Source: Claveliimonas sp034178805 (lineage in GTDB: Bacteria; Bacillota; Clostridia; Lachnospirales; Lachnospiraceae). From it: a stretch of DNA of 64,000 bases. Shown one piece after another: positions 53,603-62,776 of this stretch (position 1 is its first letter; every line of letters begins with the position of its first letter). Location: NCBI RefSeq assembly GCF_050314255.1, contig NZ_JBNPMZ010000009.1, forward strand, positions 1 through 64,000, read 5' to 3'. The translations under genes were made by a program, and so were the position numbers. The notes beneath the pieces are model-generated. The model was not told the DNA's origin. It was given only the letters and a program-made list of their open reading frames with translations, and did not search any database.

Positions 53603-54361
53603 ATGATAAAGGTAATCATGCACGGTTGTAACGGCAGGATGGGCCAGGTCATCAGTCAGATCATCGCTTCAGATGAGAGTGTAGAGATCGTGGCAGGAGT
53701 AGACTGGTATATGGGAATAGAGAATCCCTACCCGGTATTTGAGTCGGTAGAAAAATGTGATATCGAGGCGGATGTAGTGATTGATTTTTCCAATGCTGCT
53801 GCTGTAGACGGACTTCTGGATTATTGTGTGGAGAAACAGGTTCCGGTGGTGCTCTGTACTACCGGTCTGTCAGAAGAACAGCTTCAGAAGGTTGAGGATG
53901 CTTCGAAGAAGGTGGCGATTCTGAAATCTGCCAACATGTCTCTGGGTGTGAATCTGCTGATGAAGCTTTTAAAGGATGCGACGAAGGTACTGGCTCCTTC
54001 CGGATTCGATATTGAGATTGTGGAGAAGCACCATAATCAGAAGCTGGATGCGCCGAGCGGAACAGCCATTGCACTGGCAGATTCTATTAACGAAGCAATG
54101 GATGATTCATACAGCTATACTTATGACAGAAGTCAGGTGCGCAAAAAGAGAGATTCAAAGGAAATCGGCATTTCTGCTGTACGCGGAGGAACCATCGTTG
54201 GAGAGCATGAAGTGATTTACGCAGGTAATGATGAAGTGATCGAGTTTAAGCACACTGCGTATTCTAAAGCAATCTTTGGAAAAGGAGCTGTGGAGGCATC
54301 CAAGTTTCTTGCGGGTAAACCGGCTGGCTGGTATGATATGTCAGATGTAATCAACTTATAA
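53603..54361 (+). CDS. dapB: 4-hydroxy-tetrahydrodipicolinate reductase
   Basis: DapB reduces the DapA product with NAD(P)H. The 252 residues have the Rossmann motif MHGCNGRMGQ (6-15), the catalytic EKHHNQKLDAPSGTA segment at about 138-152 (His and Lys), and the RGGTIVGEHEV tetramer loop. It lies 51 bp after dapA and 19 bp before fbp. Confidence 0.97.
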   Translation: MIKVIMHGCNGRMGQVISQIIASDESVEIVAGVDWYMGIENPYPVFESVEKCDIEADVVIDFSNAAAVDGLLDYCVEKQVPVVLCTTGLSEEQLQKVEDASKKVAILKSANMSLGVNLLMKLLKDATKVLAPSGFDIEIVEKHHNQKLDAPSGTAIALADSINEAMDDSYSYTYDRSQVRKKRDSKEIGISAVRGGTIVGEHEVIYAGNDEVIEFKHTAYSKAIFGKGAVEASKFLAGKPAGWYDMSDVINL

Positions 54362-54380
54362 GAAGAGGAGTGGAAGGAAG

Positions 54381-56333
54381 ATGGAAGAACTGAAATTCAA
54401 ATATTTACAGAGGCTTTCAGAACTTTATCCGACCATCGCTCAGGCATCGACAGAAGTGATTAATCTTCAGGCGATACTGAACCTGCCGAAAGGCACAGAA
54501 CATTTTCTGACGGATATTCATGGGGAATATGAGGCGTTTTCCCATGTCCTTAAGAATGGTTCAGGTTCCGTTCGTCGAAAAATTGACGATGTTTTTGGTA
54601 ATACTATGAGTAGCAGGGATAAGCAGGCCCTTGCTACTCTTATTTATTATCCGAGAGAGAAGATGGACCGGGTCAAAAAAGAAGAGAGCAACATGGAGGA
54701 CTGGTATAAGATTACGCTGTATCGTTTGATCGAGGTGTGTAAGAGGACGGCAAGCAAATATACCCGTTCCAAAGTCAGGAAGGCACTGCCCAAAGATTTT
54801 GCTTATGTCATTGAAGAGCTGATTACGGAGAAAGCGGAGCTTACGGATAAAGAATCCTATTATAATGAAATTGTAAATACGATTATCCGGGTGCGCCGTG
54901 CGGAGGAATTTATCGTTGCGCTCAGTGAGCTGATCCAGAGGCTGATCGTGGATCATCTGCATATTGTCGGGGATATTTATGACAGAGGTCCTGGTCCTCA
55001 TATTATTATGGAAAAGCTTATGAAACACCACAGTGTGGATATTCAGTGGGGAAATCATGACGTGCTGTGGATGGGAGCTGCGGCCGGACAGAGAGGCTGT
55101 ATTGCGAATGTGATCCGTATCTGTGCAAGATATGGGAATCTTGACATTCTGGAGGATGGATATGGGATCAATCTGCTTCCGCTGGCGACCTTTGCCATTT
55201 CTACCTATGCGGATGATCCGTGCCAGTGCTTTGGACTGAAGGGTACCAGCAGTTATACCGCTCAGGAAAAAGAGATGGAAATTAAAATGCATAAAGCAAT
55301 CTCTATTATCCAGTTCAAGGTGGAGGGTCAGATTATTCGGAAAAATCCGGGATTTAAGATGGAGAGCAGGAATCTTCTTCACCACATTGATTATGAAAAA
55401 GGAACGATTGAGATTGATGGAAAAATATATGAGCTGTTAGATAAGAATTTTCCGACAATTGATCCGAAGCATCCGTATATGCTCACGAAAGAGGAAGAGG
55501 ATATTATGGAGCGTCTGGAGCGTGCATTCCTGAACTGTGGAAAGCTGCAGGAGCATATGAGATTTCTGCTGAATAAGGGTGGTCTGTATAAGGTATTCAA
55601 TAATAACCTTTTATACCATGGCTGTGTGCCTCTTAACGAAGACGGCAGCATGAAGTCTGTACGTATTTATGGAAAAACATATAAGGGCAAGGCGCTTTAT
55701 GAGGCGTTGGAAAGCTATGTGAGAAAAGGGTTCTTTGCTGTGGATCCCAAAGAAAAGGAACGCGGAAAAGACATGATGTGGTACATATGGCTTCATGAAA
55801 ATTCTCCGTTATTCGGAAAGGATAAGATGGCTACTTTTGAGCGATATTTCCTGGCAGAGAAAGAGACTCATAAAGAGAAAAAGAATCCGTATTATTCTAT
55901 GCTGGAAAATGAAAAAGTAGTGGACAGTATTATGGAAGAATTTGGTCTGGAGTCCGAGTGTGCACATATTGTCAACGGACATGTCCCGGTAAAGAGCAAA
56001 AATGGTGAAAGCCCTATCAAATGCGGCGGTAAAGTACTTGTTATTGATGGAGGCTTTTCAAAGGCATATCAGAAAGAAACGGGAATTGCCGGGTATACAT
56101 TGATTTATAATTCCTATGGACTGATTCTGGCGGCCCATGATCCGTTTGAGTCGACAGAAGCAGCTATTGAGAAGGAGAGTGATATTCACTCTGACAGTAT
56201 TGTCATAAAACGGGTTCTGGCACGAAAACGGGTGGAAGATACAGATACGGGAAAAGAAATAAAAGAGCGTATCCAGGATCTGGAACTTTTACTTGAGGCT
56301 TACCGCAGTGGTATGATAAAAGAAAAAATATAG
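54381..56333 (+). CDS. fbp: Fructose-1,6-bisphosphatase, class III
   Basis: This gluconeogenic enzyme of the Firmicute-type class III has 650 residues, about twice other classes. Metallophosphoesterase motifs are DIHGEYEAF (about 43-51), GDIYDRGP (about 197-204), GNHDVLWMG (about 220-228) and NGHVPVKSKNGE near 533. Located directly behind dapB with an AGGAG site, it may be cotranscribed with it. Confidence 0.96.
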   Translation: MEELKFKYLQRLSELYPTIAQASTEVINLQAILNLPKGTEHFLTDIHGEYEAFSHVLKNGSGSVRRKIDDVFGNTMSSRDKQALATLIYYPREKMDRVKKEESNMEDWYKITLYRLIEVCKRTASKYTRSKVRKALPKDFAYVIEELITEKAELTDKESYYNEIVNTIIRVRRAEEFIVALSELIQRLIVDHLHIVGDIYDRGPGPHIIMEKLMKHHSVDIQWGNHDVLWMGAAAGQRGCIANVIRICARYGNLDILEDGYGINLLPLATFAISTYADDPCQCFGLKGTSSYTAQEKEMEIKMHKAISIIQFKVEGQIIRKNPGFKMESRNLLHHIDYEKGTIEIDGKIYELLDKNFPTIDPKHPYMLTKEEEDIMERLERAFLNCGKLQEHMRFLLNKGGLYKVFNNNLLYHGCVPLNEDGSMKSVRIYGKTYKGKALYEALESYVRKGFFAVDPKEKERGKDMMWYIWLHENSPLFGKDKMATFERYFLAEKETHKEKKNPYYSMLENEKVVDSIMEEFGLESECAHIVNGHVPVKSKNGESPIKCGGKVLVIDGGFSKAYQKETGIAGYTLIYNSYGLILAAHDPFESTEAAIEKESDIHSDSIVIKRVLARKRVEDTDTGKEIKERIQDLELLLEAYRSGMIKEKI

Positions 56334-56433
56334 AAAAAACTTCCTTTTGTGTAAGAGTATAGAATTTGGGAATCTGCAAATATTACAGATGACAAGTAAT
56401 ACTTGATTATAAATACATGAAAGGGAGAAAAAG

Positions 56434-56775
56434 ATGAAACAGTTCAAAAAATTAATGCTGGTGCTGATGTGTGTAGGAGTACTTGGAAGCCTGACAGCCT
56501 GCGGAAGTAATAATAATGCTGATGATAATGTGGCGGGAAATAATTCTGCGGGTCAGAATACGAACGATACCAATGGCACCAAGGCAAATGATGCCACAAA
56601 CGGCAATACCGATACAAATGGCGTCAATAATAACAATACCGACAATACCAATAACGGTACAGGAATTGCCGATGAGATCGGCGATGATATCCGGGATGGC
56701 GCTGAGGATATCGGAAATGATATTGACGGCAATGGCACTAACGACAGAACAGACAATACAATTAACAATAAGTAA
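56434..56775 (+). CDS. Asn/Asp-rich low-complexity lipoprotein
   Basis: The 113-residue protein has a clear lipoprotein signal (basic start, hydrophobic core, LTAC with Cys at about residue 23). After that it is almost entirely Asn, Asp, Thr and Gly (NGTKANDATNGNTDTNG-like blocks) with an acidic EIGDDIRDGAEDIGNDIDGNG segment. No family is recognised. Such proteins are often surface-exposed spacers or matrix components. It has its own GGGAG start site. Confidence 0.75.
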   Translation: MKQFKKLMLVLMCVGVLGSLTACGSNNNADDNVAGNNSAGQNTNDTNGTKANDATNGNTDTNGVNNNNTDNTNNGTGIADEIGDDIRDGAEDIGNDIDGNGTNDRTDNTINNK

Positions 56776-56788
56776 TACAGAAATCATT

Positions 56789-56824
56789 TTGCCACAGGCA
56801 GATTTTCGAAACTGCCTGTGGTAA
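56789..56824 (+). terminator. Strong hairpin between the lipoprotein gene and hisA
   Basis: A 13-bp stem (TTGCCACAGGCAG, 56789-56801, with CTGCCTGTGGTAA, 56812-56824; one G-U pair) carries no T run after it. It may be a weak terminator or an mRNA-stabilising structure. It ends 19 nt before the hisA start codon. Confidence 0.5.
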
Positions 56825-56843
56825 AGTGTTGAGGGAGACAGTT

Positions 56844-57626
56844 ATGAGATTCAGACCTTGTATCGATATACATAATGGAAAGGTGAAACAGATTGTAGGA
56901 GGAAGTCTGAAGGACGCGGGCGACAGTGCGGATGAAAATTTTGCTTCGGAGTATGACAGCACATTTTATGCAGAGCTTTACAAAAAGGACGGGCTTCGGG
57001 GAGGACATATCATATTATTAAATCCCCCTTCTTCCGAATATTATCAGGCCACCAGGGAACAGGCAATGAAAGCTCTTGAAACCTGGCCGGGTGGTATGCA
57101 GATCGGTGGCGGCATTACGGCGGACAATGCCGGAGAGTATCTGGAAGCAGGTGCAAGCCATGTGATCGTCACTTCCTATGTGTTTCAAAATGGAGAGATT
57201 CGATGGGAAAATCTGCATAAACTGAAAGAGACTGTGGGAAAAGAGCATCTGGTTCTGGATTTAAGCTGCCGGAAAAAAGACGGAGGATATTATATTGTGA
57301 CCAACCGCTGGCAGACATTTACGGATGTGAAGCTGGAGGTGTCAACACTGGAGATACTGGCGGAATACTGCGATGAATTTCTGGTTCACGGAGTAGATGC
57401 AGAAGGAAAGTCTGCCGGTGTGGAAGAAAATCTGGTGGAGATACTGACCGAAGCGGTCAGAGAACATCCGGGAATTTCTGTTACATATGCGGGAGGGATC
57501 GGTTCCCTGGAAGACCTTGAGAGGTTCAGGAACATCAGTGATGGGTGTCTGGATATTACAATCGGAAGCGCACTGGATTTGTTCGGCGGAACGATCCCTT
57601 ATGAGGAGATAAAGCATTGTATGTGA
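56844..57626 (+). CDS. hisA: HisA isomerase, eukaryotic (HIS6) type
   Basis: This TIM-barrel isomerase of histidine synthesis (ProFAR to PRFAR) has 260 residues. ATG 56844 is chosen because GAGGGAG is spaced for it. The opening CIDIHNGKVKQIVGGSL, the LDLSCRKKDGGYYIVTNRWQTFTD stretch near residue 140-165, and the GSALDLFGG ending match yeast His6 far better than ordinary bacterial HisA. No other his gene is nearby. It lies between a lipoprotein gene and secA. Confidence 0.88.
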   Translation: MRFRPCIDIHNGKVKQIVGGSLKDAGDSADENFASEYDSTFYAELYKKDGLRGGHIILLNPPSSEYYQATREQAMKALETWPGGMQIGGGITADNAGEYLEAGASHVIVTSYVFQNGEIRWENLHKLKETVGKEHLVLDLSCRKKDGGYYIVTNRWQTFTDVKLEVSTLEILAEYCDEFLVHGVDAEGKSAGVEENLVEILTEAVREHPGISVTYAGGIGSLEDLERFRNISDGCLDITIGSALDLFGGTIPYEEIKHCM

Positions 57627-57643
57627 GGAGATGCAGCTTCTTC

Positions 57644-57672
57644 TTGAATTGCACGATGGATAGTGATAGAAT
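57644..57672 (+). promoter_or_regulatory. secA promoter
   Basis: TTGAAT (57644-57649) and TAGAAT (57667-57672) are spaced 17 bp apart, about 95 bp before secA. Confidence 0.6.
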
Positions 57673-57766
57673 GTTGCTTAGAGTTAATCTTAACGGAGGG
57701 ATGGCATTACGAAACATAAGGATCGGATGTCATTCCTTAGAATAGTATAAGGAGTAAATAAAAAGC

Positions 57767-60331
57767 ATGGGTTTAATACAGAAGTTATTCGGAACACATA
57801 GTGAGAATGAATTGAAGAGAATTTATCCAATTGTTGACAATATCGAGGCGTTGGGACCACAGATGGAACAGCTTTCAGACAGTGAACTGCGGGACAAGAC
57901 CCGTGAGTTTAAAGAGCGTCTGTCCAAAGGAGAGACGCTGGATGATATCCTTCCGGAAGCATTTGCGGTTGTGCGTGAGGCGGCAACCCGTGTTCTGGGC
58001 ATGCGCCATTACCGGGTACAGCTCATTGGTGGTATTATCCTGCATCAGGGACGTATTTCTGAGATGAGAACCGGTGAAGGTAAGACCCTGGTTTCCACAC
58101 TCCCGGCATATTTAAATGCGCTTACCGGTGAAGGTGTGCACGTGGTAACGGTCAATGATTATCTGGCAAAACGTGACGCTGAGTGGATGGGACAGGTTCA
58201 TGAATTCCTGGGACTGAAGGTCGGCGTGGTATTGAATGGCATGGATAATGATGAACGTCGGGCAGCATATAATTGCGATATTACCTATGTGACCAATAAT
58301 GAACTTGGATTTGACTACCTGAGAGATAATATGGTGATCTACAAAGAGCAGCTTGTTCAGAGAGGCCTCAAGTATGCCATTATTGACGAGGTAGACTCCG
58401 TTCTTATTGATGAGGCGAGAACCCCTCTGATCATTTCCGGACAGAGCGGCAAATCCACAAAACTGTATGAAGCCTGTGATATTCTTGCCCGCCAGCTGGA
58501 GCGTGGTGAGGCAAGCGGTGAGTTTTCCAAGATCAATGCCATCATGGGAGAGGATATTGAGGAGACGGGAGACTTTATCGTAAATGAGAAGGAGAAGAAC
58601 ATCAATCTTACCGAGGATGGTGTAAAAAAGGTTGAGAAATTCTTCCATATTGAGAATCTGGCCGATCCGGAGAATCTGGAGATCCAGCATAATATTATTC
58701 TGGCTCTGCGTGCGCATAATCTGATGTTCCGTGACCAGGATTACGTGGTAAAAGATGATGAGGTACTGATCGTTGACGAATTTACCGGACGTATTATGCC
58801 GGGACGCCGTTATTCGGATGGTCTTCATCAGGCAATCGAGGCGAAGGAGCATGTGAAGGTAAAGAGAGAAAGCAGAACTCTGGCTACCATCACATTCCAG
58901 AATCTGTTTAATAAATTTGAGAAAAAATGTGGTATGACCGGTACAGCTCTTACGGAGGAAAAGGAGTTCCGTGAGATTTACGGTATGGACGTAATTGAGA
59001 TCCCGACTAATGTTCCGGTAATCCGTGTAGATATGGAGGATGCGGTATATAAGACGCAGAAAGAGAAGTTCCGTGCTGTCTGTGACGAGGTGGAAGCAGC
59101 TCACGCAAAAGGACAGCCGGTTCTGGTCGGTACCATTACTATTGAAGTATCTGAACTGTTAAGCGGCATGCTTAAGAAACGCGGAATCAAGCATAACGTA
59201 CTGAATGCCAAGTTCCATGAGATGGAGGCTGAGATCGTAGCTCAGGCAGGACAGCACGGAGCAGTTACCATTGCTACAAATATGGCCGGACGTGGTACGG
59301 ATATTAAGCTTGACGATGCGGCAAGAGAAGCAGGAGGACTTAAGATCATCGGTACGGAGCGTCATGAATCCAGACGTATTGATAATCAGCTCCGCGGACG
59401 TTCCGGACGTCAGGGAGATCCGGGAGAATCCCGTTTCTACATTTCTCTGGAGGACGATCTGATGCGTCTCTTCGGTTCAGAAAAGCTGATGAATGTATTT
59501 AATGCCCTTGGTGTGGAAGATGGTGAGCAGATCGAGCATAAGATGCTGACCAGCGCAATCGAAAAAGCACAGGAGAAGATTGAGAATAACAACTTTGGAA
59601 TTCGTAAGAACCTGTTAGAATATGACCAGGTTATGAATGAACAGAGAGAGATTATTTACGAGGAAAGACGCAAGGTTCTGGATGGAATGAGTATGAGAGA
59701 TTCCATTTACCATATGATTAATGAGTATGTGGAAAATCTGGTAGATACTACAATATCTCCGGATACTGATTCGGAAGACTGGGATCTGACAGAGCTGAAT
59801 GTAAGTCTCCACTCTACGATTCCAATGAAGCCTGTTACACCGGAAGAGGTTGTGGACATGCGTCAGAAGGAATTAAAGCATATGCTGAAAGAGCGTGCAG
59901 TAAAGGCTTACGAGGAGAAAGAGACAGAATTTCCGGAGATCGAGCATCTGCGTGAGATTGAGCGAGTGGTCCTTCTTAAAGTTATTGATGGAAAATGGAT
60001 GGCTCATATTGATGATATGGACCAGCTTCGTCAGGGAATTGGGCTGCAGGCATATGGACAGCGCGATCCGAAGGTGGAATACAAGATGCTGGGCTACCAG
60101 ATGTTTGATGATATGACGAAAGCCATTACGGCAGAGACCATTCGTACACTCTTCCATATTAAAGTGGAACAGAAGGTAGAGCGTGAGCAGGTTGCCAAAG
60201 TAACCGGAACCAATAAGGATGACAGTGTGGCTAAGGCACCGAAGAAACGCGAGAATAAAAAGATTTATCCGAATGATCCATGTCCGTGCGGAAGCGGTAA
60301 GAAATATAAACAGTGCTGCGGACGCAAGTAG
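57767..60331 (+). CDS. secA: Preprotein translocase ATPase SecA
   Basis: SecA drives secretory proteins through SecYEG. The 854 residues have Walker A MRTGEGKT at about 101-108, DEVDSVLIDEARTPLI at about 208-223 and the preprotein cross-linking domain. The second nucleotide fold contains TNMAGRGTDIKL and RGRSGRQGDPG. The C-terminal zinc-binding tail CPCGSGKKYKQCCG binds SecB or lipids. It is followed closely by prfB, as in many Firmicutes. Confidence 0.97.
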   Translation: MGLIQKLFGTHSENELKRIYPIVDNIEALGPQMEQLSDSELRDKTREFKERLSKGETLDDILPEAFAVVREAATRVLGMRHYRVQLIGGIILHQGRISEMRTGEGKTLVSTLPAYLNALTGEGVHVVTVNDYLAKRDAEWMGQVHEFLGLKVGVVLNGMDNDERRAAYNCDITYVTNNELGFDYLRDNMVIYKEQLVQRGLKYAIIDEVDSVLIDEARTPLIISGQSGKSTKLYEACDILARQLERGEASGEFSKINAIMGEDIEETGDFIVNEKEKNINLTEDGVKKVEKFFHIENLADPENLEIQHNIILALRAHNLMFRDQDYVVKDDEVLIVDEFTGRIMPGRRYSDGLHQAIEAKEHVKVKRESRTLATITFQNLFNKFEKKCGMTGTALTEEKEFREIYGMDVIEIPTNVPVIRVDMEDAVYKTQKEKFRAVCDEVEAAHAKGQPVLVGTITIEVSELLSGMLKKRGIKHNVLNAKFHEMEAEIVAQAGQHGAVTIATNMAGRGTDIKLDDAAREAGGLKIIGTERHESRRIDNQLRGRSGRQGDPGESRFYISLEDDLMRLFGSEKLMNVFNALGVEDGEQIEHKMLTSAIEKAQEKIENNNFGIRKNLLEYDQVMNEQREIIYEERRKVLDGMSMRDSIYHMINEYVENLVDTTISPDTDSEDWDLTELNVSLHSTIPMKPVTPEEVVDMRQKELKHMLKERAVKAYEEKETEFPEIEHLREIERVVLLKVIDGKWMAHIDDMDQLRQGIGLQAYGQRDPKVEYKMLGYQMFDDMTKAITAETIRTLFHIKVEQKVEREQVAKVTGTNKDDSVAKAPKKRENKKIYPNDPCPCGSGKKYKQCCGRK

Positions 60332-60369
60332 GAATTTTTAAAATATAACAGATAGAAAGAGGTGGGAAA

Positions 60370-61471
60370 GTGGTTGAACTGGATCAGTTTAAAAGTATCT
60401 TAAGCTCTTATGTGGAACCTCTTGCTGAAATGAGGGATTCACTTTGACATCCCTGGCAGGGAACACAGATTAGAAGAGCTGGAGCGAAAGATAGAGGAAC
60501 CGGGATTCTGGGATGATGCGGAGAATTCCCAGCATGTCATGAAGGAACTGAAGAGTCTGAAGGACGGGCTGGAGACGATTCATAGTCTTTATGGGGCTTA
60601 TGAAGATCTGGAAGTTCTTCTGGAGATGGCATACGAGGAAGAGGACGCCTCCATGATTCCGGAGATAGAGAAAGATATTCAGAAGTTTGAGGATGCTTAT
60701 GAGAAACTTCGTATTCAGACTTTGCTGTCAGGTGAATATGATAAATATAATGCAATTGTGACGCTGCACGCAGGGGCAGGCGGTACAGAATCCTGTGACT
60801 GGGCCAGCATGCTTTACCGTATGTATAATCGATGGGCAGAGCAGAAAGGTTTTGGAATACAGGTGCTGGATTATCTGCCTGGAGATATTACAGGAATTAA
60901 GAATGTTACATTCGAGGTCAGCGGAGAGAACGCCTATGGGTATCTCAAATCTGAGAAAGGCGTGCACCGGCTGGTGCGTATTTCTCCATTTAATGCGGCA
61001 GGCAAACGGCAGACATCATTTGCCTCCTGTGACGTGGTACCTGATATTGAGGATGACATCGATATTGAGATTGCAGATGATGACTTGAAAATTGATACTT
61101 ACCGGGCGAGCGGTGCGGGGGGACAGCATGTCAATAAGACATCTTCGGCTATCCGGATAACCCATCTGCCTACCGGAATCGTGGTGCAGTGCCAGAATGA
61201 GCGGTCACAGCATCATAATAAAGAGAAAGCTATGCAGATGCTGAAGGCGAAGCTGACGCTTTTGAAAGAGCAGGAGCAGGCGGATAAGGTATCCGACATC
61301 CGCGGCGAGGTAAAGGAAATCGGGTTTGGTAACCAGATACGCTCTTATGTAATGCAGCCCTATACTCTGGTCAAAGACCATCGGACGGGCGAGGAGAGTG
61401 GTAATGTCACGGCAGTGCTGGACGGTGCACTGGATCCGTTTATCAATGCTTACCTGAAACAGACTAACTAG
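60370..61471 (+). CDS. prfB: Peptide chain release factor 2 (programmed +1 frameshift)
   Basis: RF2 releases peptides at UGA and UAA. Translation starts at GTG 60370 (GAGGTGGG upstream), runs 25 codons to CTT, and meets TGA at 60445-60447. A +1 shift continues at GAC (60446) through DIPGRE, giving about 366 residues. The shift site has a GAGGG Shine-Dalgarno-like sequence just upstream and CTT-TGA-C, the classical autoregulatory signal: low RF2 leaves UGA unread and raises frameshifting. The GGQ loop (ASGAGGQHVNKT) and an SPF motif are present. Confidence 0.95.
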
Positions 61472-61494
61472 AAAGGGATACAAAGGGAGGAATT

Positions 61495-62715
61495 ATGGTA
61501 AATATAGCAGTACTTGGATATGGAACAGTTGGATCAGGAGTTGTGGAAGTAATCCGGACCAATCAGAAACTGATTGACCAGAGGGTTGGAGAAGAGCTTC
61601 GCATAAAATATGTTCTGGATTTGAAGGAGTTTCCGGGAGACCCGGTTAATGAAGTGCTTACCCATGATTTTGAACAGGTTGTGGGCGACGAGGATGTAAA
61701 GATTGTTGTAGAGGTTATGGGAGGAATAGAGCCTGCCTATACATTTGTTAAAAGATGTCTGGAAGCAGGCAAAAGTGTGGCAACTTCCAATAAGGCGCTG
61801 GTGGCTAAGCATGGTGCCGAGCTTCTTAAGATTGCGAAGGAAAAGAATATCAACTTTCTCTTTGAGGCGAGTGTGGGAGGTGGAATTCCGATTCTGCGCC
61901 CGCTGCATTCTTCTCTTACCGGAGATGAGATTGAGGAGATTACCGGTATTCTGAACGGAACTACCAACTATATGATGACAAAGATGTTCTATGAAGGAGC
62001 AGACTATGATGAGGTTCTGAAGGAAGCTCAGGAAAATGGATATGCAGAGCGCAATCCGGAGGCAGATGTGGAAGGACATGACGCATGCCGTAAGATTGCA
62101 ATTCTTTCTTCCATCATTTCCGGTCATCAGGTAGATTTTGAAGATATTTACTGTGAAGGTATTACAAAGATCACAACAGAGGATATGAAATATGCCAAGG
62201 CTATGGGTATGACAATTAAGCTGCTTGCTTCCTGTAAGAGAGAGGGAGATAAGCTGAATGCAATTGTTTGTCCGTGTCTGCTGCGTGGAGAGCATCCGTT
62301 GTTCAGTGTGAATGGTGTGTTTAATTCTGTATTTGTTCATGGAAATATGCTTGGTGATGCGATGTTCTATGGCAGTGGTGCAGGAAAACTCCCGACTGCA
62401 AGTGCTGTTGTTGGTGATATAGTAGAAGAAGCAAAGAATCTGGATCGGAATCTTGGAGTTATGTGGAGCGCAGATAAGCTTGTTCTGGAAGATAAGAATG
62501 ATGTCAGCAGACGCTTCTTCGTGAGAGTGGAAGGTTCTGTGGATGAATGGCAGGAACAGATCATCAACGCCTTTGGTATGGTTCAGTTTGTGAAGGCAGA
62601 AGGGGTAGATGGAGAATTCGGATTCGTGACAGAGAAGATGCCGGAGGGTGTATATGAAGAGAAAGCAAAGGAATGCCCGGCAGTAATCAAAGCCATGATT
62701 CGTGTAGAGGATTAG
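61495..62715 (+). CDS. hom: Homoserine dehydrogenase
   Basis: This enzyme reduces aspartate semialdehyde to homoserine for threonine and methionine synthesis. The 406 residues have the Rossmann motif GYGTVGSGVV (8-17), SNKALVAKHG, GGGIPILRPL and the catalytic Lys region NGTTNYMMTKM. After about 325 there is an ACT-like regulatory domain (RFFVRVEGSVDEWQEQI), so threonine inhibition is likely. It is followed by an apgM-type gene and a probable aspartate kinase. Confidence 0.95.
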   Translation: MVNIAVLGYGTVGSGVVEVIRTNQKLIDQRVGEELRIKYVLDLKEFPGDPVNEVLTHDFEQVVGDEDVKIVVEVMGGIEPAYTFVKRCLEAGKSVATSNKALVAKHGAELLKIAKEKNINFLFEASVGGGIPILRPLHSSLTGDEIEEITGILNGTTNYMMTKMFYEGADYDEVLKEAQENGYAERNPEADVEGHDACRKIAILSSIISGHQVDFEDIYCEGITKITTEDMKYAKAMGMTIKLLASCKREGDKLNAIVCPCLLRGEHPLFSVNGVFNSVFVHGNMLGDAMFYGSGAGKLPTASAVVGDIVEEAKNLDRNLGVMWSADKLVLEDKNDVSRRFFVRVEGSVDEWQEQIINAFGMVQFVKAEGVDGEFGFVTEKMPEGVYEEKAKECPAVIKAMIRVED

Positions 62716-62776
62716 ACAGGCATCCTGCCGAGGGGCAGGAATTCAGACAGAAACGCGAAGGAATGAGGAGACAGCT

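Noticed and set aside
54561..55385. 274-codon minus frame inside fbp
   Set aside because: It is the antisense of conserved phosphatase motifs and its composition is that of a shadow frame.
57701..57745. Short frame between hisA and secA as a leader peptide
   Set aside because: The GGAGGG abuts the ATG with no spacing and no convincing alternative hairpins follow.
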